Assembly (NCBI GenBank): GCA_002709085.1
Contig: PAPR01000025.1
Span: 33,796-97,795 of the forward strand
Direction: 5' to 3'
Length of the DNA stretch: 64,000 nt
Origin: Pseudooceanicola sp.
GTDB taxonomy: Bacteria > Pseudomonadota > Alphaproteobacteria > Rhodobacterales > Rhodobacteraceae
Below, one piece after another: positions 55,033 through 64,000 of the stretch. The translations under genes and the position numbers were made by a program. The notes beneath the pieces are model-generated. The model made no database searches, was not told the DNA's origin, and saw only the letters and a list, made by a program, of their open reading frames with translations. How positions within the stretch are numbered: the stretch's first letter is position 1; every line of letters begins with the position of its first letter.

Positions 55033-55542
55033 ATGACAGCTCACGATCCAAATACGCCCTCGCACGACCCGACCGCCTTGCCGTTCCTGAGCGAAGAGCT
55101 GGTCGTGCAACCGGAATGGATCGACTTCAACAATCATCTCAACATGGCCTTCTACGGTGTCCTGCTCGACAAGGGGGGCATGCATGGGTTCAACGCGCTT
55201 GGACTGGACGAAAACTATCGGCGCGAGCGGGGTTGCACCACGATGACAGCGGACCTTCGTATCCGTTATCTGCGGGAGCTAGTGTTGGGCGATCGGTTGC
55301 GCTGCTCCTTCCGCATCGTCAAGGTCGCGGCCAAGGCGTTCCACTATTGTCAGGAGCTGATCCACAGCGATGGCTGGGTCGCCGCCACCGCTGAGTCCGT
55401 GAACCTGAACGTCGAGATTGCCGCACGCAAGGTCGCCCCCTACCCTGCGGATCGCAAGGCAGCCCTGGATGCGATGGCGGCGGATCATGCACGCACGCCC
55501 GTGCCGGATTGGGTTGGCCTGCCATTGGGAGTACGGTGGTGA
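55033..55542 (+). CDS. thioesterase-family (4HBT-like hotdog) protein, first of a tandem pair
   Basis: A 169-residue hotdog-fold protein. VQPEWIDFNNHLNMAFYGVLLD (about 27-48) is the 4HBT-type acidic/His active-site region, followed by RIRYLRELVLGDRLRC and FHYCQELIHSDGWVAATAESVNL. It ends VPDWVGLPLG. Such proteins cleave acyl-CoAs; carnitine/betainyl-CoA-linked thioesterases have a similar pattern. A GAAGGACC ribosome site precedes the ATG. Its stop overlaps the second thioesterase start (GTGA). Confidence 0.85.
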   Translation: MTAHDPNTPSHDPTALPFLSEELVVQPEWIDFNNHLNMAFYGVLLDKGGMHGFNALGLDENYRRERGCTTMTADLRIRYLRELVLGDRLRCSFRIVKVAAKAFHYCQELIHSDGWVAATAESVNLNVEIAARKVAPYPADRKAALDAMAADHARTPVPDWVGLPLGVRW

Positions 55543-56009
55543 CCAAGGTTCTGATGTCGCCGACGATGGAGCTGAAACCGGAGTGGATCGACCAGAACGG
55601 CCATCTGAATATGGCCTATTACAGCGTCTTGTTCGATACCGGGCTTGATGAGGCCGTCACGTCCTTTGGGCTGGGCTGGGATTACACCTCGGGCGGAACG
55701 CATACGACCTTCACCGCGGAATTCCGCATCCGCTATCTGCGGGAGCTGCATCTGGGCGCGCGCGTACGCGCCTCCTTCCGGTTGCTGGATGTAGGGCCCA
55801 AAGCCTATCATTTCTGTCAGGAGCTGGTTCACGAGGAGGGCTGGATCGCCGCAACCGGAGAGGGGATCAGCCTTCACATCGACCAATCCGGTCCTCGCGT
55901 CGCCCCCTATCCAGACGCGATCAAGGCACGTCTGGATGCGGTGCTGGCCGATCACGCCACCCTGCCCGTGCCAGATTGGGTTGGATCGACAATGCAGCTG
56001 CGGAAATAG
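55539..56009 (+). CDS. thioesterase-family (4HBT-like hotdog) protein, second of a tandem pair
   Basis: A 156-residue paralogue of the preceding protein (about half identical by eye): KPEWIDQNGHLNMAYYSVLFD, RIRYLRELHLGARVRASFR, FCQELVHEEGWIAATGEG, APYPDAIKARLDAVLADHA, VPDWVG. The GTG at 55539 overlaps the upstream stop and has GGGAG 7 bases upstream; an ATG five codons later is the alternative. Tandem duplication with separate substrate ranges or a heteromer is plausible. Confidence 0.82.
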   Translation: MTKVLMSPTMELKPEWIDQNGHLNMAYYSVLFDTGLDEAVTSFGLGWDYTSGGTHTTFTAEFRIRYLRELHLGARVRASFRLLDVGPKAYHFCQELVHEEGWIAATGEGISLHIDQSGPRVAPYPDAIKARLDAVLADHATLPVPDWVGSTMQLRK

Positions 56010-56144
56010 CTGTTTTCCGACCAAATTCCCTTGGAATCCAAACTATTGCCCGATTTCGGGTCGTTTTTCGCACCAATCTGTGGATAATTTCCGGGTCGAG
56101 ACGTCAGAACCGTGTCAAACGGCAGGCGCCACGGAAAGGGTCTT

Positions 56145-56855
56145 ATGGCGAATTACGAGTACAAGGTGGTGTCAGCACCCACAAAAGGCAGGCGAAGCCG
56201 CGCGGTAAAAGGCGCGGAGGGGCGCTTTGCCAATACGCTTGAAAATTTGATGAATGACATGGCTGGGAACGGCTGGGAATATCAGCGCGCCGAGACTCTC
56301 CCTTCGGAAGAGCGCAGCGGTCTCACGTCCAGTCAGACAGTTTATCGCAATGTACTGATTTTCCGGCGCAGGCGCGTCGACGACCTTTCCGCCTATCGCC
56401 CTCGCAGTCTCGCCGAACCAGCACCGGCCACCTTGCTGTTGCCACCGGCAGAGGTTGCGTCGCACAAGGATGCGGTGGTTCTGCAGGATCCAACGGCAGA
56501 GTTCTTTGCACAGGCGCCCTCAGACCCAGAGACCGCGCTGGAAACCGACGCAGGGCTTGCCGACATCCTGCGTCAGCGTGCGGCTTCGCTGCTGCACACC
56601 TCTGCGGACAGCGACTGGGAAGCCCCGGTCATAGACACGGCGAGCACCCCAGGCAAGCCGGACACAGACGAGGCGACACCGGCACCCGACGCCGAGGCCC
56701 ACAGCCCGGTGGACCCCGATCCGGGCACGGGGTTCACATCAGGCGCGCGCCTCACGCCGTCATATGTCGATGCGCCTGCGGACGAGCCTGCAGAGGACGA
56801 CATCGACCTGATGGAACCGATCCGGACGCCACATCCCTACCGCGCGCCATCGTGA
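56145..56855 (+). CDS. DUF4177-like protein with a disordered tail
   Basis: A 236-residue protein. The N-terminal ~75 residues (MANYEYKVVSAPTKGRRSR, ENLMNDMAGNGWEYQRAETLP, VYRNVLIFRRRR) match the small DUF4177 fold in which YEYKVV begins a strand and LNEMGxxGWE forms a helix. The remaining ~160 residues are acidic, Pro/Asp/Thr-rich and probably disordered, ending TPHPYRAPS. Function unknown. A GGAAAGGG lies upstream of the ATG. It is convergent with the BolA gene. Confidence 0.78.
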   Translation: MANYEYKVVSAPTKGRRSRAVKGAEGRFANTLENLMNDMAGNGWEYQRAETLPSEERSGLTSSQTVYRNVLIFRRRRVDDLSAYRPRSLAEPAPATLLLPPAEVASHKDAVVLQDPTAEFFAQAPSDPETALETDAGLADILRQRAASLLHTSADSDWEAPVIDTASTPGKPDTDEATPAPDAEAHSPVDPDPGTGFTSGARLTPSYVDAPADEPAEDDIDLMEPIRTPHPYRAPS

Positions 56856-56868
56856 CACGCAGGACCCG

Positions 56869-57138
56869 TCACTTTGTCGGCTGATCCGACAGATCCAGCG
56901 TCAGCGCATGGATGCGCCCGATCAGGTCTTTGCCGATAGCCTCGTGAGCCGCCCGGTGACGCGCCAGGCGCGACATGCCGCTCAATTGTTTTGAGACCAT
57001 GCGCACGCGAAAGTGACTCTCGCCGCCTTCCTGATAACCGGCATGGCCCCTGTGACTTTCGCTTTCGTCAACGATTTCAATTTCCTGCGGGTCGAAGTGA
57101 GTAACCAACCGCTCGCGTATCTCTGCCGATACAGACAT
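56869..57138 (-). CDS. BolA-family protein
   Basis: An 89-residue BolA-like protein. The pattern EIEIVDESESHRGHAGYQEGGESHFRV and the RHRAAHEAI helix contain the conserved histidines that bind shared Fe-S clusters with monothiol glutaredoxins. The family regulates iron or shape; this copy carries the SHRGH type of motif, so it could be BolA or the IbaG-like form. It lies tail-to-tail with the DUF4177 gene (13 bases apart) and divergent from the J-domain gene. Confidence 0.9.
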   Translation of the reverse strand: MSVSAEIRERLVTHFDPQEIEIVDESESHRGHAGYQEGGESHFRVRMVSKQLSGMSRLARHRAAHEAIGKDLIGRIHALTLDLSDQPTK

Positions 57139-57212
57139 TTTTTCCGTCCTAACCTCTTCAATCTCGGGACAGACAGTCTAAAGTGCATCGCCTGACTCGG
57201 AAAGGACAACGC

Positions 57213-57839
57213 ATGGCCAAAACGGACCCCTTTGGATTCGACATGTCGATTTCGTCTGCCAAGAAGAAGACGAACCGCGGTCGCCGCGGCATGTCGGGCG
57301 CTTCGGAGACATCGCAGAAAGTGTGTGAACATCCGGGCTGCGAAGAGGCCGGGAAGTACCGCGCGCCCAAGGCGCCGGACGTGCTGGATGACTACCTTTG
57401 GTTCTGTCAGCAGCATGTCCGCGAGTATAACCTGAAGTGGAACTTCTTTGACGGCACCACCGAGGCCGAGATGAACGCGCAGATGTCCAAGGACAAGGTA
57501 TGGGATCGTCAGACCAAGGCGTTCACCGACCCCGAGACGCGCGCCTGGGCGCGATTGGGCATCGACGACCCGCATCAGGTGTTGGGTGGAAACGCGACCC
57601 GCAATCCGGGCAAGAGCACCACCGGCAGCACCCGCACCCTGCCCTCCACCGAACGTCGCGCCGTGGACATTCTGGAGGCCAAGGACCATTGGACCAAGGC
57701 CGAAGTCCGCAAGAGCTACAAATCCCTGATCAAGGTGCTGCACCCGGACATGAACGGCGGCGATCGCTCACAGGAAGAGCAGTTGCAACTGGTGGTCTGG
57801 GCCTGGGATCAAATCAAGGACAGCCGCAATTTCAAATAG
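57213..57839 (+). CDS. J-domain protein with N-terminal Cys/His cluster
   Basis: A 208-residue DnaJ-domain co-chaperone-like protein. The J-domain is C-terminal, with the HPD motif at 177-179 (KVLHPDMNGGD), followed by a truncated helix IV. Residues 38-68 hold C38, H40, C43, C65 and H68, a possible zinc site (KVCEHPGCEEAG, then YLWFCQQHVREYN). The J-domain at the C-terminus differs from classical DnaJ. Likely role: recruiting Hsp70. The start MAKTDPFGFD is chosen after AAAGGAC. Confidence 0.88.
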   Translation: MAKTDPFGFDMSISSAKKKTNRGRRGMSGASETSQKVCEHPGCEEAGKYRAPKAPDVLDDYLWFCQQHVREYNLKWNFFDGTTEAEMNAQMSKDKVWDRQTKAFTDPETRAWARLGIDDPHQVLGGNATRNPGKSTTGSTRTLPSTERRAVDILEAKDHWTKAEVRKSYKSLIKVLHPDMNGGDRSQEEQLQLVVWAWDQIKDSRNFK

Positions 57840-58168
57840 CGGGATGAGCGCGGTGCGCTCCGCTCCGGCAGGCTTCTCCACGCAGCCTCTGTGATTGCTT
57901 CAGGTCACCAACTGGTCCGCCACGGACATTGGCGTTCGACCGGTTATGGAACACTAGGGTGACACAGGCGCCTTGACCGATAGCTGCGCGCAGGCGCCGC
58001 GCGGATCGGACAAGGTCGCGTGATTTCGCGCCGCGCCCTTAGCCCAGGCTGGTTGGAATTGCAGAGCGCCAGCAAAGCAACTCCACCGAGACCAATCCTA
58101 TCAAAACCAGAACGGGCCCCCGCGATGCGGAGGCCCGTTTTTACGATCAGCGTGATCCGGTCAGAGAA
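57840..58168. other. intergenic region between the J-domain gene and rpoC
   Basis: A 329-base gap between two genes whose 3' ends face each other. The rpoC-proximal end holds a terminator hairpin (58112-58142). The rest contains no convincing ORF, tRNA or repeat. I noticed no ribosomal protein gene (rpsL) here. Confidence 0.6.
58112..58142. terminator. bidirectional terminator hairpin, probable rpoC terminator
   Basis: ACGGGCC-C-CCGC, loop GAT, GCGG-A-GGCCCGT, followed on the plus strand by TTTTA. On the minus strand it is followed by TTCTGGTTTTG, 27 bases after the rpoC stop. It can end rpoC transcripts and also stop readthrough from the J-domain gene. Confidence 0.75.
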
Positions 58169-61100
58169 TCAATCGCGGCTTTCCGGCGTTTCGACGAAGG
58201 TGTCGAACTCATCCCCGCCGACGATATCGTCGGCTGCCGGTGCGGCCAGGGCGGCGGCCTGTTCGGCTTCCTCGCGACGCGCTTCGAGGACCACGTTATC
58301 CCGCTCCGACGCGATGCGGCGGACACGCTGTGTCGCGCCACCGGTACCTGCCGGGATCAGGCGACCCACGATCACGTTCTCCTTGAGGCCGACCAGCTTA
58401 TCCCGCTTGCCCTGCACCGAAGCTTCGGTCAGCACGCGCGTGGTTTCCTGGAAGGACGCGGCCGAGATGAACGACCGGGTCTGCAGCGACGCCTTGGTGA
58501 TCCCGAGCAGGATCGGTTGGCCCTCTGCCGGACGACCGCCACGACCGACCGACTTGGCATTTGCCTCGTCAAATTCCGCCTTGTCGACAGTTTCACCTTT
58601 CAGCAGGACCGTGTCACCGGAGTCCGAGATCTCCCACTTTTGCAGCATCTGGCGAACGATCACCTCGATGTGCTTGTCGTTGATCTTCACGCCCTGCAGA
58701 CGATAGACGTCCTGAACCTCGTCGACCATGTAATCGGCCAGCGCTTCGACACCCATGATGGCGAGGATGTCATGCGGCGCGGGATTGCCGTCCATGATGT
58801 AGTCACCCTTTTGCACGAAGTCGCCTTCCTGCACCGGGATGTGCTTGCCCTTGGGCACCATGTATTCGACCAGATCGAGGTTCTCGTCCGCCGGCTGGAT
58901 GCCGATGCGACGCTTGTTCTTGTAGTCCTTGCCAAAGCGCACGTAGCCTTCGATTTCGGCGATGATCGCGTGATCTTTGGGGCGACGGGCTTCGAACAAT
59001 TCGGCCACACGCGGCAGACCACCGGTGATGTCCTTGGTCTTGGCCCCTTCGCGCGGGATACGCGCGACGACATCGCCGGCCTTGATGTCCTGACCGTCTT
59101 CGACAGACAGGATCGCGTCGACGGACATCGGGTAGGTGACGGGGTTGCCCGCCTCGTTGCGCACGGGTTCACCGTCCGAATCGAGGATCAGCAGTTCCGG
59201 CTTCAGCTCGTTGCCCTTGGGCGAACCGCGCCAGTCGGCCACGATCCGCTGGGTCATGCCCGTCGCATCATCGGTATCCTCGCGAACGGCGATACCGGTG
59301 ACGAGGTCGACATAGCGCACCTGACCCGACTTCTCGGCGATGATCGGCAAGGTGTAGGGATCCCATTCGAACAGCTTGTCGCCGCGCGAGATCGTCTCCC
59401 CTTCCTTGACGAAGAGCTTGGTGCCGTAGCCCAGCTTGTGGCTGGCCCGCTCCGCGCCGGTCTCATCGAGGATCCGCAATTTCATGTTCCGGCCCATGAT
59501 GAGCATCTCGCCCGACGAATTCTCCAGAAGCTGCGCGTTCTCGAAGGAGACCACGCCGTCCGAAGACGCCTCGAGGAAGGACTGCTGACCACCCTGCGCA
59601 ACGCCACCGATGTGGAACGTCCGCATCGTCAGCTGCGTGCCGGGTTCACCGATCGACTGTGCGGCGATGATGCCGACAGCCTCACCCTGGTTGACCATCG
59701 TACCGCGCGCCAGGTCACGACCGTAGCAGGCCGCGCAGACGCCGTCTTCGGCCTCACAGGTCAGGGGCGACCGGACGCGCATCGTCTGCACGGCGGCCTC
59801 TTCGATGAGATCGGCGATACGTTCGTCGATCAGCGTGCCACGCGGGAACATGACCTCTTCAGTACCGGGGCGCAGAACGTCCTCGGCAATGACCCGGCCC
59901 AGCACACGCTCACCGATCGTCGCGACGACTTCACCGTCGTTAACGGCGGCCTGCGCGGTCACGGCACGTTCGGTGCCGCAATCGACTTCGCGGATGATGC
60001 AGTCTTGCGCCACGTCGACCAGACGACGGGTGAGATAACCCGAGTTCGCGGTCTTCAAGGCCGTATCGGACAGACCCTTACGAGCACCGTGGGTAGAGTT
60101 GAAGTACTCCAGAACGGTCAGGCCTTCCTTGAAGTTCGAGATGATCGGCGTTTCGATGATGTCGCCGTTCGGCTTTGCCATCAGGCCGCGCATCCCGCCC
60201 AGCTGCTTCATCTGCGTGACAGAGCCACGCGCACCGGAGTGGGCCATCATGTAGACCGAGTTCGGCTCCATCTCGGACCCGTCGCCATCGTGTTTGACGG
60301 CAGAGATCGTCGACATCATCGCCTCAGTGACCTTGTCGTTACACTTCGACCAGGCGTCCACGACCTTGTTGTACTTCTCGCCCTGAGTGATCAGGCCGTC
60401 CATGTACTGCTGTTCAAAGTCCTTGACCTGCTCGCGGGTCTCTTCGACCAGCGGCCATTTGGAGTCGGGGATGACCATGTCGTCCTTACCAAAGGAGATC
60501 CCAGCCTTGAAGGCCTCGCGGAAACCCATGGTCATGATCTGGTCACAGAAGATGACCGATTCCTTCTGACCGCAGTAGCGGTAGACCGTGTCGATGACCT
60601 GCTGCACTTCTTTCTTGCGCAGCAGACGGTTGACCAGGCTGAACGGCGCCCTGGCGTTCATCGGCAGCAAGGAGCCCAAGCGAACGCGACCCGGCGTCGT
60701 CTCGACGCGGATCATCACTTGGTTGCCCTCTTCATCAAACTGCGGAATCCGCGCGTTGATCTTGGAGTGCAGGTGAACGGCGCCGGAATCCAGCGCGTAC
60801 TGGACCTCTTCGATAGAAGCGAAGGTCATGCCCTCGCCCTTCAGGCCTTCGCGCATGATCGTGGTGTAGTAAAGACCAAGGATCATATCCTGCGACGGAA
60901 CGATGATCGGCGCGCCGTTGGCGGGCGACAAGACGTTGTTCGTCGACATCATCAAGACGCGCGCTTCCAGCTGGGCTTCGAGCGAGAGAGGAACGTGCAC
61001 GGCCATCTGGTCGCCGTCAAAGTCGGCGTTAAACGCCGAGCAGACCAGCGGGTGAAGCTGGATCGCCTTGCCTTCGATCAGGGTGGGTTCGAACGCCTGA

Positions 61101-62410
61101 ATGCCAAGACGGTGCAGCGTCGGCGCGCGGTTCAGCAGAACCGGGTGCTCGCGGATCACCTCGTCGAGGATGTCCCAAACTTCGGGACGTTCCTTTTCGA
61201 CCAGCTTCTTGGCCTGCTTGACGGTGGAGCTGAGGCCCTTCGCCTCAAGCCGCGAGTAGATGAACGGCTTGAACAGTTCGAGCGCCATTTTCTTGGGCAG
61301 ACCGCACTGGTGCAGCTTCAGCTCCGGGCCGGTGACGATGACCGAACGACCCGAGAAGTCGACCCGCTTACCCAGAAGGTTCTGGCGGAAACGGCCGTGC
61401 TTGCCCTTGAGCATGTCCGACAGCGACTTCAGCGGACGCTTGTTCTGACCGGTAATGACGCGACCGCGACGACCGTTGTCAAAGAGTGCGTCAACGGATT
61501 CCTGCAACATCCGCTTTTCGTTCCGAACGATGATGTCGGGCGCGCGCAGCTCGATCAGCCGCTTGAGACGGTTGTTCCGGTTGATGACACGACGATAGAG
61601 ATCGTTGAGGTCGGAAGTCGCAAAGCGGCCCCCATCCAGCGGGACCAGCGGACGCAGTTCCGGCGGGATCACGGGAATGACCGTCATGATCATCCACTCC
61701 GGACGGTTGCCGGATTCGAGGAAGCTCTCCACGACCTTGAGCCGCTTGATGATCTTCTTGGGCTTCAGCTCACCAGTGGCTTCCTTGAGGTCAGCGCGCA
61801 GGACCTCGGCCTCGGACTCGAGGTCGATCTTGGCCAGCATCTCACGGATGGCTTCGGCACCGATGTTCGCCTGGAAGGCGTCCATGCCAAAGGCGTCCTG
61901 GGCGTCCATGAACTCTTCCTCGGTCATCATCTGACCTTCGGTAAGGTCAGTGAGGCCGGGGTCGATCACGACGTAGTTCTCGAAATAGAGAACCCGCTCA
62001 AGATCGCGCAGGGTCATGTCCAGCAGCAGGCCAATGCGCGACGGCAGCGACTTCAGAAACCAGATATGCGCGACGGGCGAGGCCAGTTCGATATGGCCCA
62101 TACGCTCGCGACGGACCTTTTGCAACGTGACTTCCACGCCGCATTTCTCGCAGACGACGCCGCGATACTTCATCCGCTTGTACTTGCCGCAGAGGCATTC
62201 GTAGTCCTTGATCGGGCCAAAGATGCGCGCGCAGAACAGGCCGTCCCGCTCGGGCTTGTAGGTCCGGTAGTTGATGGTCTCCGGCTTCTTGATCTCGCCG
62301 TAGGACCACGACAGGATCCGCTCGGGGCTGGCCAGCGATACCTTGATCTCGTCAAAGGTCTTTTGCGGCGCGAGCGGGTTGAATGGGTTGTTCGTCAGTT
62401 CCTGGTTCAT
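58169..62410 (-). CDS. rpoC: DNA-directed RNA polymerase subunit beta'
   Basis: The largest RNA polymerase subunit, 1413 residues, full length for alphaproteobacteria. The N-terminal zinc finger has C72, C74, C87, C90. The catalytic Mg motif NADFDGDQM is at 461-469, and [15 protein letters not shown] sequence precedes it. A second zinc site ([17 protein letters not shown]) and the trigger-loop region [21 protein letters not shown] follow. The C-terminal tail is acidic. It is separated from rpoB by 119 bases. Confidence 0.98.
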   Translation of the reverse strand: MNQELTNNPFNPLAPQKTFDEIKVSLASPERILSWSYGEIKKPETINYRTYKPERDGLFCARIFGPIKDYECLCGKYKRMKYRGVVCEKCGVEVTLQKVRRERMGHIELASPVAHIWFLKSLPSRIGLLLDMTLRDLERVLYFENYVVIDPGLTDLTEGQMMTEEEFMDAQDAFGMDAFQANIGAEAIREMLAKIDLESEAEVLRADLKEATGELKPKKIIKRLKVVESFLESGNRPEWMIMTVIPVIPPELRPLVPLDGGRFATSDLNDLYRRVINRNNRLKRLIELRAPDIIVRNEKRMLQESVDALFDNGRRGRVITGQNKRPLKSLSDMLKGKHGRFRQNLLGKRVDFSGRSVIVTGPELKLHQCGLPKKMALELFKPFIYSRLEAKGLSSTVKQAKKLVEKERPEVWDILDEVIREHPVLLNRAPTLHRLGIQAFEPTLIEGKAIQLHPLVCSAFNADFDGDQMAVHVPLSLEAQLEARVLMMSTNNVLSPANGAPIIVPSQDMILGLYYTTIMREGLKGEGMTFASIEEVQYALDSGAVHLHSKINARIPQFDEEGNQVMIRVETTPGRVRLGSLLPMNARAPFSLVNRLLRKKEVQQVIDTVYRYCGQKESVIFCDQIMTMGFREAFKAGISFGKDDMVIPDSKWPLVEETREQVKDFEQQYMDGLITQGEKYNKVVDAWSKCNDKVTEAMMSTISAVKHDGDGSEMEPNSVYMMAHSGARGSVTQMKQLGGMRGLMAKPNGDIIETPIISNFKEGLTVLEYFNSTHGARKGLSDTALKTANSGYLTRRLVDVAQDCIIREVDCGTERAVTAQAAVNDGEVVATIGERVLGRVIAEDVLRPGTEEVMFPRGTLIDERIADLIEEAAVQTMRVRSPLTCEAEDGVCAACYGRDLARGTMVNQGEAVGIIAAQSIGEPGTQLTMRTFHIGGVAQGGQQSFLEASSDGVVSFENAQLLENSSGEMLIMGRNMKLRILDETGAERASHKLGYGTKLFVKEGETISRGDKLFEWDPYTLPIIAEKSGQVRYVDLVTGIAVREDTDDATGMTQRIVADWRGSPKGNELKPELLILDSDGEPVRNEAGNPVTYPMSVDAILSVEDGQDIKAGDVVARIPREGAKTKDITGGLPRVAELFEARRPKDHAIIAEIEGYVRFGKDYKNKRRIGIQPADENLDLVEYMVPKGKHIPVQEGDFVQKGDYIMDGNPAPHDILAIMGVEALADYMVDEVQDVYRLQGVKINDKHIEVIVRQMLQKWEISDSGDTVLLKGETVDKAEFDEANAKSVGRGGRPAEGQPILLGITKASLQTRSFISAASFQETTRVLTEASVQGKRDKLVGLKENVIVGRLIPAGTGGATQRVRRIASERDNVVLEARREEAEQAAALAAPAADDIVGGDEFDTFVETPESRD

Positions 62411-62529
62411 GTCTTTATCCTATGTGACAGGGCGGGAGGGGGAGAGGATCGTGGCGGCGGCGCCCCATCGGGTGCGCACCGTCGACCGGGGCCGCAGGGG
62501 GGCAGATGCCCGACCCCGCGGCGACCGGC

Positions 62530-64000
<1,471 letters not shown>

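Noticed and set aside
57840..58111. tRNA or small RNA gene in the rpoC downstream gap
   Set aside because: Checked for cloverleaf elements (GGTTCGA-type T loop and acceptor pairing) and found none; only the terminator hairpin is convincing.

Overview
The window looks like chromosome of an alphaproteobacterium of the Rhodobacterales (Roseobacter/Rhodobacter group). The DNA is GC-rich. The complex I (nuo) operon carries the interspersed small genes I associate with that order, including relatives of DUF5333 and DUF5337 and a long C-terminal extension on NuoE. Gene content is almost entirely chromosomal and metabolic. I saw no insertion sequence, phage gene, CRISPR array, tRNA or rRNA.

Region 1 (1-15013, minus strand) is a nuo operon from nuoA (right) to a truncated nuoL (left edge). 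Between nuoB and nuoK sit nine extra genes: four lipoproteins, an exported DUF5333-like protein, two small membrane proteins, a carboxymuconolactone-decarboxylase-like protein, and a membrane-anchored protein whose C-terminal domain duplicates the extra domain fused to NuoE. Many junctions overlap by 1-10 bases, so they look translationally coupled.

Region 2 (15372-23078, minus strand) is a leucine/isovalerate catabolic operon: ivd, a DUF1622 membrane protein, a flavodoxin-like protein, a repeat-containing ORF, mccB, a possible 52-residue protein, mccA and two glutathione S-transferases. A palindrome sits just upstream of ivd.

Region 3 (23233-33812) holds a pyridoxamine-phosphate-oxidase-like protein, a DegT-type aminotransferase and gph. 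It continues with the plus-strand run glmU-glmS-alkD and a minus-strand lipoprotein. It ends with moaA-waaA-glycosyltransferase (UDP-GlcNAc supply, molybdenum cofactor, LPS core).

Region 4 (33844-43676) holds an M20 amidohydrolase, a dipeptide-type ABC transporter (fused double ATPase divergent from its binding protein and two permeases), a YeeE/YedE sulfur-type transporter with an unusual array of inverted repeats upstream, and a topoisomerase IB/DUF2945 pair.

Region 5 (43805-64000) holds pntAB, an SDR, a class I glutamine amidotransferase, pepN, an unknown 405-residue protein, gatB, two tandem thioesterases, a DUF4177 protein, a BolA protein, a J-domain protein, and rpoC plus the 3' part of rpoB on the minus strand.

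The candidates I rate highest for something undescribed are (a) the complex I accessory set, especially the duplicated H3TH-like domain on NuoE and on a membrane anchor, and (b) the 30-bp-phased inverted-repeat array before the YeeE/YedE gene. All family assignments are from reading the sequence and memory of the families; no database search was run.
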